A DNA stretch of 64,000 bases, from contig CAJNDS010000320.1 in assembly GCA_905221605.1 (NCBI GenBank), positions 1-64,000 on the forward strand, written 5' to 3'. The position numbers were made by a program, and so were the translations under genes. Below are positions 39,449 to 48,147 of the stretch, one piece after another; within the stretch, counting starts at the first letter, position 1, and each line of letters starts with the position of its first letter. The notes under the pieces were generated by a model. That model was not told where the DNA came from. It ran no database searches and saw nothing but the letters and a program-made list of their open reading frames with translations. This DNA is from Symbiodinium natans (lineage: Eukaryota > Sar > Dinophyceae > Suessiales > Symbiodiniaceae).

Positions 39449-40385
39449 GGTACCCCCCCTGGAGAATCTACCTCCAGAGGGTGGGGGTTTAACATATCTA
39501 TACTTTAATCTATTAGCTTGAGTTGTTTTTTCTTTTCAGCCAGAGGGTGGGGGTTTAACATATCTCTATTTTAATTTCTTAGCTTAAGTTATCTTTTTCT
39601 TTTTTAAGTCACGGTCTTCGTCCTTATGTATGTGTAGGATATGATTTCCTATATCATTCTCCTATATGCTGAGAGTGCGGTGTAAGTTTTTTTTTTTTTA
39701 AGTGTGTGTCTTGTTTATAAGCAGTTGGGTTGCTTATAAGCACTGGGGTTGCTTATAAGCAGGATGGAGGGAGGGGGGGGGGGGGTTGGGGGGGTTTGGC
39801 CCCAGGACCTCTGAACCACCCCCCCCCCCCTGAAAGATCATCCAAGATGTCCTCATCTTACTCAGTAGAGCCCAAGACCTGTGAACATGAAAATGTTACT
39901 GAAGCATTTGGTTAAAGAGTGAGAAGTGTACGTGAACAAGTAGTTGCCATGAAGCGCGTGGGAGCGGTATCGGGCCTCATCTCCTTGGAGAATGGTGTCT
40001 GCAAACTTGAATTGGTTCAGAGCTCCTTCACTCCAAGCACTTCCGCATCCACAGCTTCTATGCCTAATCCCTCGTCTCCTCCACCGGTCGGTAGTCCATA
40101 TTCTCTATCCAATCCAGACCAACCGCGCTCGCAGGTAAAATTCATGCGTCTGACATCGCAATAATTCGACCACACGCAACGCCATATATAAGATATGAAA
40201 ATGGCATCTGACATGGCAATAGCTCAACCACACACAACGCCATAAGACCTGAAAATGTAATTCTGGGAAGTTAATCTCGTGATCGTTCAACCATGTAATT
40301 CTGGGAAATTAATCTCGTGATCGTTCAACCATATACGACGCGATAAAACCTTTAAAGGTAGATTCTTCTGGGGGGGGGGGGTAGC
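39449..40385. mobile_element. TIR element C
   Basis: The left end is GGTA, seven C, TGGAGAATCTACCT. The right end read inwards is GCTA, a C tract, AGAAGAATCTACCT. (AT)n lies on both sides. The interior contains short tandem duplications of 66 bp (39474 and 39540), about 58 bp (40150-40255) and 38 bp (40257 and 40295). It also holds an 80-codon GC-richer frame (39919-40164, motif GLISLENGVCKLELVQSS) that looks like a captured host exon. No transposase. Confidence 0.75.
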
Positions 40386-40490
40386 ATATATATATATATA
40401 TTGTTGTATATTTTTATTTCTATATCTTTTCATAATCTTATTTTTCTTATAAATACATATACATAATAATTCTAATGCCGATGTGTTAAT

Positions 40491-41354
40491 TTACATATCA
40501 ATATTATGAAAGAGCAAGGAGAAACTGGCATTAGCACCATTAAGATCTATTGTATTACCTGTTTCATCTAATAATCTAAATGTTAATGTTGTTATGGTTC
40601 GTTTAGATACATTAATATAGTCGTATTCGGATATTCCATGACTATCAACAACAACACCAGCAAAAGGAGCATTTACCGACACCTTTTTAACTACTGCATT
40701 ACTATACGATGAAGGAGTGTGAAAATTATTATTGGATAATTCAGGACATGCTATATAAATGTCTTGATGATATAGTAGATTTATAAATCCTGTTGTCCAT
40801 GGTGCTGATGAAGTGTAGGCATCATTTACTGTGTCATAAAAACTTAATACAGTATTAATAGATTGTAAACTATTAACGTCAACACTATTAGAAAACGACC
40901 CTGCTATTGGCACTACATCATTATCAGTTAAGGGAATAAATATTATATCTGGATAATTAGAAGATATTGTAATATTATTGGATAATGTATTATATACAGC
41001 ACCGTATGTATCCGTTCTACCGCCGCTATCAAAAACATTATTTAATTCCGTTTTAATGGCATTTGCTAATTCTGGTGCTGTATAATTGCCTTCTGGAATA
41101 ATTACCCTTCTATACGTTATCCCCTGAGGTGTTGATGGTGGTAGTACTTGATGTCTAAAATAGAGGTTCTGATTATTTGTATTAATTGAATACCATGAAT
41201 GGGGGATTGATATTTCATGTACTTGGCATATAGTATTTTCAGGGACTTCAAAACTCTCTCTTAATTGAATTTTAAAATCAGACGATGATTTACTGTCGGG
41301 TGTGCGATATTTAGTATTGACATAGACTTTTTTATAAGTTAATCGGCGTATCAT
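40491..41354 (-). CDS. PLV minor capsid (penton-like) protein
   Basis: 287 codons, ATG at 41354 with a minus-strand TCTA 12 nt upstream. The N-terminal part VYVNTKYRTPDSKSSSDFKI with EVPENTICQVHEISIPHSWY is the characteristic start of the single jelly-roll penton proteins of PLVs and polintons. A beta-rich body follows (PEGNYTAPELANAIKTELNN). In the virion it should occupy the five-fold vertices. It is divergent from the lipase-like gene and shares a 43-bp promoter region with it. Intact. Confidence 0.85.
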   Translation of the reverse strand: MIRRLTYKKVYVNTKYRTPDSKSSSDFKIQLRESFEVPENTICQVHEISIPHSWYSINTNNQNLYFRHQVLPPSTPQGITYRRVIIPEGNYTAPELANAIKTELNNVFDSGGRTDTYGAVYNTLSNNITISSNYPDIIFIPLTDNDVVPIAGSFSNSVDVNSLQSINTVLSFYDTVNDAYTSSAPWTTGFINLLYHQDIYIACPELSNNNFHTPSSYSNAVVKKVSVNAPFAGVVVDSHGISEYDYINVSKRTITTLTFRLLDETGNTIDLNGANASFSLLFHNIDM

Positions 41355-41366
41355 TATTTTATAACT

Positions 41367-41370
41367 TAGA
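41367..41370 (-). promoter_or_regulatory. TCTA motif for the penton gene
   Basis: TCTA on the minus strand, 12 nt before the ATG at 41354. Confidence 0.5.
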
Positions 41371-41397
41371 AAATAATTTTATATATTATTAATATAT

Positions 41398-41940
41398 ATG
41401 ACTAAAATTAATACACATGTTGATAAAATGCTAAAACATAATAATAAAATATCTAATACTCAGGGAATTAAAATAGCATACGACAAAGATAATAAAATAT
41501 TTGTTAAAGATAATAAAATGTATATAGGCGGAACTGTTAGTGCTGTTAATTGGTTAGAAAATTTAACAAAGTTGCCATTTGGAGTATTAGGAGGTGTACG
41601 CGATATGGAGAGATATATTAACGCTAAAGAAGTATTAAGAAATAATCCACAAATTACAGAGTTAGTCGGACATAGTCAGGCCGGTCCAGTTGTTTTAACA
41701 CTTGCTAAGGATTTTCCAGATAGAAACTTGAAAACACGAACATATAACAGTCCTACATTTAGTTTAGGTTTTAACCCTAATACAGAACAGCATAAAAGAT
41801 TTAGAAAAGTTGGAGATGTAGTTAGTGCTTTTGACGGAGGAGCGATAAATGTATATACTGATTCAATAAACCCTATAAAAAATCATGATATAATGGCGTT
41901 TGATGGAATTAGCGAAACACTGCCAGAAGGTGAAAAATGA
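41398..41940 (+). CDS. lipase-like alpha/beta-hydrolase of the virus
   Basis: 180 codons, ATG at 41398. Residues 91-96 GHSQAG form the nucleophile elbow (Ser93). Asp140 (VGDVVSAFD) and His163 (PIKNHDI) are in the order expected for a class 3 lipase triad. Short for a full lipase (usually 250 or more residues), so it is a reduced core. Similar genes accompany capsid genes in several PLVs and may act on host membranes at entry or exit; that role is inference. Intact, unlike its paralogue in element B. Confidence 0.7.
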   Translation: MTKINTHVDKMLKHNNKISNTQGIKIAYDKDNKIFVKDNKMYIGGTVSAVNWLENLTKLPFGVLGGVRDMERYINAKEVLRNNPQITELVGHSQAGPVVLTLAKDFPDRNLKTRTYNSPTFSLGFNPNTEQHKRFRKVGDVVSAFDGGAINVYTDSINPIKNHDIMAFDGISETLPEGEK

Positions 41941-41945
41941 CTTTA

Positions 41946-41949
41946 TCTA
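41946..41949 (+). promoter_or_regulatory. TCTA motif for the 41960 gene
   Basis: TCTA 10 nt before the ATG at 41960, within the 19-bp gap after the lipase-like gene. Confidence 0.5.
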
Positions 41950-41959
41950 TATTATATTA

Positions 41960-42184
41960 ATGATGTTTAATAAACCGAAGCATATAAAAGAACCTGCCAG
42001 AGTTGGTAAAAATCCAGAGAAAATAAAATTTAAAAATAATTTAATTCAGAAAATTAACAATTCGTCTTATGAGATGATAAGAGATATAGTAGAAAGTAAT
42101 GATAATACAATAGAATTAAATTTTAATAAAGATATTAAAAAATCCGAAAATAATAATTTAAAAAGTCATAAAAAATATAAATAA
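41960..42184 (+). CDS. small basic viral protein
   Basis: 74 codons from the first of two adjacent ATGs at 41960. Lys/Asn-rich (KHIKEPARVGKNPEKIKFKN), predicted helical in the middle (YEMIRDIVESNDNTIEL). It lies between lipase-like and capsid genes. Function unknown; basic charge would suit DNA condensation. Confidence 0.6.
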   Translation: MMFNKPKHIKEPARVGKNPEKIKFKNNLIQKINNSSYEMIRDIVESNDNTIELNFNKDIKKSENNNLKSHKKYK

Positions 42185-42188
42185 AATA

Positions 42189-42192
42189 TCTA
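42189..42192 (+). promoter_or_regulatory. TCTA motif for the major capsid gene
   Basis: TCTA 13 nt before the ATG at 42206, in a gap of only 21 bp between genes. Confidence 0.55.
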
Positions 42193-42205
42193 TATATTAT
42201 ATATA

Positions 42206-43678
42206 ATGGATTTAGTAATTGCTGAAAGTACTGATAATATGATTAACTCATTACAGCTTGGACTTCCTGAAAGCGCTGCCTATATTACAGATCGAAAGCA
42301 GGTACATTTTCCAAGCGTATCCGGAAATGTATTTTCAAGTAAAAATGGAAATAAATATTTAAAATTTGTAATTACAGGAGAAGATAATCATTATATTGAT
42401 TTATCAAGTGTTTCTCTATTTTTTGATGTTGCTAATACCGACACTGACGCAAATAAATATTTACGACCATTAGGAGAAAGTCATGCTTTCTTTACACGAT
42501 ATAGATGTAATGCGGCAGGGCAACAAATTAACGACATTGATAACTACAATTTAGTGTGCGAACAAATGAAGTCATTTAAATCAGAAGAAGTAAGAAATTT
42601 AGATGATATACAGGAAGGATGCTTAACCCGTTATGATAGTAGAATTAATAGACTTTTTGCTTATAATATCGAATCACATGACGCAACAGCAACAACAGGA
42701 GCAAATCAACGAGGAGTAGTAGTGCCTAAACTAACACGAATTAATACAACAGGTATTGAGTCAGGTAAATTTGTAAGAATGGGTCATAAACCAGTATGTG
42801 GTTTTTGTAATTCCGGATATTATCCCCCTACTAGATATTGTACCTTAGAATTTATTTTTAAGATATGTAGTGATGAAACTGAACCGGTTATTACACCAGC
42901 AACGCCAGTAGATGGTACACAAGCAGAAGACGATGAAGACGGACTGTACTTTACAACACGAAATACAACGACATCATGGACTATACAAAATGCTATTTTA
43001 CGATGCGAGTTGATCCAAGTAGATAACGCAGTAAACAATAACATCGTTTCACATTTACTACAAGGTGGTAGATTACGCATGGTTTATCCTGCTTATCATT
43101 CATTTTCACAAGTCTACTCAGCAACAAATACAGAAATCAATATGAATATCGTTAAATCTTCTACTCGTTTATCGCAAATGTTTTTTACATTTAGTAATAG
43201 CAGTGTTAATAGCACTGAAAACAACAAAGCAGGTGAATTTGATAAAAAGAAATGGAACTACTTTTGGCACGCTATGAAAGTATCTATTGATAATTTAGAA
43301 GGAGTTGTTGACTCTGATAAACAAATTTCAGCACAAATTCAAATCGCAAACAAAAAGTATCCAGAGCAAGAAATTTCAAGTTTATCTGAATTTATGTATT
43401 TCTTACGCCGTGCTGTAAATGTTATGTCTCCTTATTATGATGGTTTTAGTATTGATATTTACAGATACGCTAATGATAAATTTATTGGTGGAATAAATTT
43501 CGATAAGCAACCCGATATGAATTTTACAGGAACTAATACCAAAATGGGCAGTTTAATTACATTTAAAGTTAAAGGGGCAAATAGCTCATTCGCCCTGGGG
43601 ATTGAACGCGTATTTATTGCAGCAGTGTCAGAACATGTTTTTGAGTTGTCAGAGAGTAGTAGCACGGTTTTAGATTAG
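42206..43678 (+). CDS. PLV major capsid protein (double jelly-roll)
   Basis: 490 codons, intact. The N-terminal strand-rich part NKYLKFVITGEDNHYIDLSS with VSLFFDVANTD, then LRPLGESHAFFTRYRCNAAG and QQINDIDNYN, and the middle motif GHKPVCGFCNSGYYPP, are typical of PLV capsid proteins. The C-terminal part (SFSQVYSATNTEINMNIVKS, FDKKKWNYFWHAMKVSIDNL) is the second jelly roll. Trimers build the icosahedral shell. Normal length for the family. Its open frame contrasts with the broken fibre and ATPase, so decay of the element has been uneven. Confidence 0.9.
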   Translation: MDLVIAESTDNMINSLQLGLPESAAYITDRKQVHFPSVSGNVFSSKNGNKYLKFVITGEDNHYIDLSSVSLFFDVANTDTDANKYLRPLGESHAFFTRYRCNAAGQQINDIDNYNLVCEQMKSFKSEEVRNLDDIQEGCLTRYDSRINRLFAYNIESHDATATTGANQRGVVVPKLTRINTTGIESGKFVRMGHKPVCGFCNSGYYPPTRYCTLEFIFKICSDETEPVITPATPVDGTQAEDDEDGLYFTTRNTTTSWTIQNAILRCELIQVDNAVNNNIVSHLLQGGRLRMVYPAYHSFSQVYSATNTEINMNIVKSSTRLSQMFFTFSNSSVNSTENNKAGEFDKKKWNYFWHAMKVSIDNLEGVVDSDKQISAQIQIANKKYPEQEISSLSEFMYFLRRAVNVMSPYYDGFSIDIYRYANDKFIGGINFDKQPDMNFTGTNTKMGSLITFKVKGANSSFALGIERVFIAAVSEHVFELSESSSTVLD

Positions 43679-43774
43679 ATATTAACTGTATTGAAATTTA
43701 TTTGTAAAATGTTATAAAGAAATAAGACTTTTTAAGATATTTTACTACAATAAATATTATTAAATTAATTTTTA

Positions 43775-43778
43775 TCTA
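43775..43778 (+). promoter_or_regulatory. TCTA motif for the fibre gene
   Basis: TCTA 12 nt before the ATG at 43791. Confidence 0.5.
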
Positions 43779-43790
43779 ATTAATTTAATA

Positions 43791-46125
43791 ATGGCAACTT
43801 TAAACAACCTTTCTACAATATACGGAAATGATATTTATAAAATCTATTCAACTGGTGTTAGTGAACTAGACGACACATACGCATCTAAAACAGATGTAGA
43901 AAACAATAATACAGTAAATACAGCAATTATTGCAACAAACGCCGCAGACATAGCAGTTTTAAATACAAAGCAACTGCAAAACTTCCAGAATATTAGTTCT
44001 TTAACACACTTATTAAACACTGACTATCAAACAAACACTGTTTTAAGTAGCAACTTTTACAATAAAACAGAAATAGACACGACCTTTACGAATTATTATA
44101 CATCTACACAAATAGATACGAATTTAAATACTAACTATCAAAATAATACATTATTAGCAACAAATTTCTACAATAAAGGCGAGGTGGATACATTAATAGC
44201 GGGAGGAGGCGACACCTATACAACAACGGAAATAGATAATTTATTAGATTTTCGAGTTCCCAAGTCAGATTTTACCAATAGATTTAGTGCCAATCCTATT
44301 ATTGATTGTTCTGCCCCTACCGTTATTCATAGTGGATTAACATTAAATAATTCAACTATAAATATTTCACCAGTAGCGGGACTAACTTTTAGTAATCAAA
44401 CAGGAGGAGGTGATAAAGTCTTAGCAGAGTTTAAAAATGCTACGAGTTATATAACTTTACAAGGCGATAAGATATTTTTGTAATAATACATCAGATAATG
44501 CTATTAAACAACTTGATTTAACCAATAATAATGCAGGTTATAAAATGTCAGGAAAAATAGAAACACCAACAGGTGGGTTGGTTGTAGAAAATACAGCAGA
44601 TGCTAATTTATCATTTACAGTTAGAAATACTGATAATTATATTACTTTTAACAATGACAGTATTGATTGTTATAATTCAGTTGGTGATACAGGTAGGATT
44701 TTAAATTTAAATAATAATTCTGACCAGTATGTTAAAACACATTCGTTATTAGTAGATACAGGAGCAAATACATAAACGGGAGGTTATACATTAGATGTTG
44801 TTGATAGTGCTATTATTAGACAAAATTTAAAAGTGGATGGTAATATAGATTTAACAACTGATTTAAATTCTGATGGAGAAAACGCTAATATTAATAATGC
44901 CAATGGATTAACATTTTATAAATCATCAACAGACGCCAGTAATGTTATGACAGTTGCTAATGATAGTGGAAAGTTAAGATTTAGAAGTTTTGGTATTGAT
45001 GCTTACAATGCCAATGATACATCACAGCAATTATGTTTAAACACAAATAATAGTAATGCAGTGAGATGTAATAAATTAGGAGTTGGAAGTAATGCCGGTG
45101 TAGATACATTAAATGTAAGTGGTGGTAATGCTTATTTTAATGCCACTTGTAGATATCAACAGGCTTGCACATTTAATAATGAAATATTAATATGGAATAA
45201 CAGCAAAGTATATAGAAGAGCAGACGCAAATGATAGTTTAAATGTAATATCAAATGAAGAGATTAATTTTTCATTACAGTCAAATAGAACCACCGACCCG
45301 ACAACAGGAACAATAGCACTTCAACTAAATGACACAAACGGAATTACAATAAACAGAGCGGTCGTTAATAATCAGACTTTTAATAGTATTGGTAATTTTA
45401 CAGCGGAAGCAGATTTAATAACTTGGGGAAAAATGAAATTTCTAAATTCATCAGAGTTTAGAGAAGTTTTAGACACTCAATATAAGTTATACATCAGAAA
45501 TGGAGACACGGCGGGAGAAATGAATTTAACAATAGGATTGGAAAGTAGCACACCAGAAATTAAAATAACAGACGGCAAAGTTAAAATGAATAATAACTTA
45601 GAAATAACACAAGAAACAATAATAGCAACATACGAACAAATACAGTTTTGTAATACAGATAGTGCAGGTGAGATGTTCTTGTATTTTGGCGATACAACAG
45701 CAGGAAATGAAGTATTGGAAATTACAGCAGGAGGTGGTTATATTGACGGGACTTTTGCTTATTCGTCCGATTTTACATTAAAAGCAAATATTAAAGAAAT
45801 TGATAGTAAAAAATGTTATGAAATAGTTAAATATGTAAAACCGAAAACATTTAATTTTACACATTTGAACGAAGATAAAAACAAAGTTAATCATACTGGA
45901 TATATAGCACAGGATGTTGAGAGTGCAATACCAGGAGAATGGGAGGGGATTATAACAACAGATAATAGGGGACATAAACGCCTTGATTATTGTAAAACAG
46001 CAGTAATAACACACGGAGCATTACAGCATTTGATAAAAGAAGTTGAAGATTTACAGAAGGAGGTTAGAAAGTTCAAAGGTGAGGCATCACCAAAAGCAAA
46101 ACCGAAAGCAAAAAGTAAAAACTAA
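43791..46125 (+). pseudogene. trimeric fibre/spike protein with S74-type chaperone end, broken
   Basis: Full length would be about 778 codons. The N-terminal third has repeats of the type FYNKTEIDTTFTNYYTSTQID, a triple-stranded stalk pattern. The middle is Asn/Thr-rich beta repeat. The C-terminus is an intramolecular chaperone of the peptidase S74 type (YSSDFTLKANIKEID, HTGYIAQDVE, LDYCKTAVITHGALQHLIKE) with a final coiled coil. Breaks: a one-base change in a T run near 44473-44480 shifts the frame, and a TAA at 44773 interrupts the second part. The S74 chaperone directs trimer folding in phage and viral fibres and is often cleaved off by itself. The fibre would bind host cells. Confidence 0.8.
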
Positions 46126-46131
46126 TTATTA

Positions 46132-46135
46132 TCTA
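46132..46135 (+). promoter_or_regulatory. TCTA motif for the 46149 gene
   Basis: TCTA 13 nt before the ATG. Confidence 0.5.
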
Positions 46136-46148
46136 AATATATTTATAT

Positions 46149-46358
46149 ATGGGTTCTAAAACATCAAAATCTTGTGCAACTGAAAATATGAAGCAAATAA
46201 AAGAATTAGATATTGATGAAAAAACCAAAACGGATATATTATTATTTAATACTTTAAAAGATGTAATTGAAAGAGTTGAGCGTCTCGAGGAAACAAAAAG
46301 CGATAAAATCACATATCGTTTGCCCGCGGTGAATTTATGTTCGTATTCATTAATTTAA
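46149..46358 (+). CDS. small viral protein with N-myristoylation signal
   Basis: 69 codons, ATG at 46149. Starts MGSKTSKS, fitting the eukaryotic N-myristoylation pattern with Gly2 and Ser/Thr at position 6. A coiled-coil helix follows (LFNTLKDVIERVERLEETKS). It may be membrane-targeted in the host cell or virion. It ends 24 bp before the convergent ATPase gene. Confidence 0.55.
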   Translation: MGSKTSKSCATENMKQIKELDIDEKTKTDILLFNTLKDVIERVERLEETKSDKITYRLPAVNLCSYSLI

Positions 46359-46382
46359 TAATATTATGATGAAATAATATTA

Positions 46383-47142
46383 TTAATCATCGCCTTCATC
46401 AATACTAAATACATGTTGAAAATTAATATAAAACATTTTATTAATATCTTTACTATTCATATTTATATAAAAGAATGAATAAGGAGCATAATTAACCGCT
46501 TTTTGGTACATTTCGTATAATTGTTTTTTATCAACTAAGGCGCTCGATGAATGCTTGAACTTCTGCCATATTTTTTAACCTAAAAATATACATCGATGAC
46601 GCATTTAATCTAATAATTGGGGCAGTAGATGAATACTTTTGAAGACTTAAAATACAACTAATCGCTTGATGTCGTCCTCTTGTAAATAATCCATGCAACA
46701 TATTAGAATATCTAATAAATTTAGGGTCGTCGCTGTGGTCGTCTATTACAATACAAATACTGAATAGCTGCTTTTGTTTATTCTTCTTTTGATATTCAAT
46801 AACTTTCTTTTGACGATCTAATATTTTTTGTAGATCCGATGGATTAAACCCCTCGAAATACAAATCTTCTTTTGTATCGTCAACATTCATTACCTCTTTT
46901 TGTTTTTTTTTAACTTCATAAAAAGCAGGGTCTGAATTAACACTGGGACTAAAAATATAAAATCTTTCGAATGATCCACGATAAATATTTAATAAAAGGT
47001 TTTGAATTAGTACTGTTTTACCGCCCGTAGAACTGGCAACAACTATTGAACGAAACGGCAGAGACGGCGCCATACCATATTTACTTTGTTTATACTTGTA
47101 TTCAGGAATATTTATTGGTTTTATTTCTGGAATATTAGACAT
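46383..47142 (-). pseudogene. A32-like genome packaging ATPase, frameshifted
   Basis: ATG at 47142. Walker A is at residues 36-43 (ASSTGGKT), Walker B at 129-135 (ICIVIDD), followed by RGRHQAISCILSLQKY, the conserved downstream motif of PLV and polinton packaging ATPases of the FtsK/HerA fold. The frame stops at 46531 after FIERLS. The expected C-terminal 50 residues (LVDKKQLYEMYQKAVNYAPY, ending near 46383) lie in another frame, so a one-base insertion near 46541-46543 has broken it. Full length would be about 255 residues, normal for the family. Confidence 0.85.
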
Positions 47143-47155
47143 TATTAATAATACA

Positions 47156-47159
47156 TAGA
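47156..47159 (-). promoter_or_regulatory. TCTA motif for the packaging ATPase
   Basis: TCTA on the minus strand, 13 nt before the ATG at 47142. Confidence 0.5.
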
Positions 47160-47181
47160 AAAATTATATCGTTATTAATAT

Positions 47182-47307
47182 ATGGACGCTTCGGAGAAGA
47201 CCTCGCGAGGCACTTGCGACAAATATATAGAAGTTATAAATGAGATAGAGAAATTAGATGAAATAATAAAACACCAAGATATAGAATGTGTTGTCATAGT
47301 TTGTTAG
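47182..47307 (+). CDS. 41-codon viral ORF containing the 19-bp motif
   Basis: ATG at 47182 (MDASEKTSRGTCDKYIEVIN), a helical continuation (EIEKLDEIIKHQD) and stop TAG at 47305. It is divergent from the ATPase gene. Residues 8-13 are encoded by the palindromic motif. Short, so uncertain. Confidence 0.4.
   Translation: MDASEKTSRGTCDKYIEVINEIEKLDEIIKHQDIECVVIVC
47202..47220 (+). repeat. 19-bp GC-rich motif, copy 3
   Basis: Matches copies 1 and 2 at 17 of 19 positions, with the two differences in the right half. Reads SRGTCD in the ORF frame. Confidence 0.75.
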
Positions 47308-47352
47308 AATTCTTGAAAGCAGTTTGTTATTATTGTAAAAATGTTAAAAAAA

Positions 47353-47356
47353 TCTA
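47353..47356 (+). promoter_or_regulatory. TCTA motif for the 47367 gene
   Basis: TCTA 10 nt before the ATG. Confidence 0.45.
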
Positions 47357-47366
47357 AATAGTTTAA

Positions 47367-47744
47367 ATGGAAGATACAAAAGATGAAGGGATACATGTTA
47401 ATAAAGATGGTGTTAATTGTTTATTTTGTAGATGTAAGAGAAATACATATCATAAAGAAAATATAACAACTACTGAAAATAATAAAGTAGTTGTTAATGT
47501 TGTTGAGGATCGGAGTAGTATTAAGTTTGGTAAAGGTAGGAATATATCGCCTGACGATGGAATATTTAAAACAGATGCCACACCACAAATGGGAGGCGTT
47601 GAACTATGTAGCACAGGATGGAGTGAAAACAGGAAAATAACACCTGAAGAATGCGAAGAACGACTTGATAAAATTGAAGAAGATGTTGAAAGGATTGATA
47701 AAGATATTAATAATTTAAAACAAAATTTAAATATTTTGGATTAA
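47367..47744 (+). CDS. viral protein with CxxC motif and coiled-coil end
   Basis: 125 codons. CLFCRC near residue 20 may bind metal or form a disulfide. A Gly-rich middle (DATPQMGGVELCSTGW) precedes a C-terminal coiled coil (ECEERLDKIEEDVERIDKDI). Function unknown; the promoter motif suggests late expression. Confidence 0.55.
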   Translation: MEDTKDEGIHVNKDGVNCLFCRCKRNTYHKENITTTENNKVVVNVVEDRSSIKFGKGRNISPDDGIFKTDATPQMGGVELCSTGWSENRKITPEECEERLDKIEEDVERIDKDINNLKQNLNILD

Positions 47745-48147
47745 TATTTAAGAATGTTTTTATATATAATAATGACAGATGTACAGTCTTTGTGAAACAG
47801 GAAAAGAAACTGAGTTTCTTTTGCTCTTGGGTTTATTTGAAACCCAACAGGAAAGGAAACAAATGCACCCCGTCTGGAAAAAATCAGTGCCCGTGCCCAT
47901 GCATTGATTGAATGAACGCAGGAAGGGGGTAAGTACTGCGGTACATTCAATCGCACTTCATAAGCAAGTGTGTAATTAGTTTGGAAGTGTGCTTTTATTT
48001 ATAATCTATATTAGATTATAAGTAAAATGTGTATATATGTTGATAAAATCATCGTATCGTTTGATATACGCAATACGAGAGAGTGTGAATTTGAAATGAA
48101 TGATATAAAATACTTTTAAAAATGTTATCTAAAACTTTTATATAGTT
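47745..48147. other. GC-richer insert with two hairpins, no gene
   Basis: Between about 47770 and 47990 the composition is closer to host than virus. Two adjacent hairpins are present: AAAAGAAACT/AGTTTCTTTT at 47802-47822 and TTGGGTTT/AAACCCAA at 47827-47847. A 71-codon minus frame exists but has no domain. It may be a small insertion or a structured terminator. Confidence 0.4.
48128..48131 (+). promoter_or_regulatory. TCTA motif for the 48148 gene
   Basis: TCTA 16 nt before the ATG. Confidence 0.45.
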
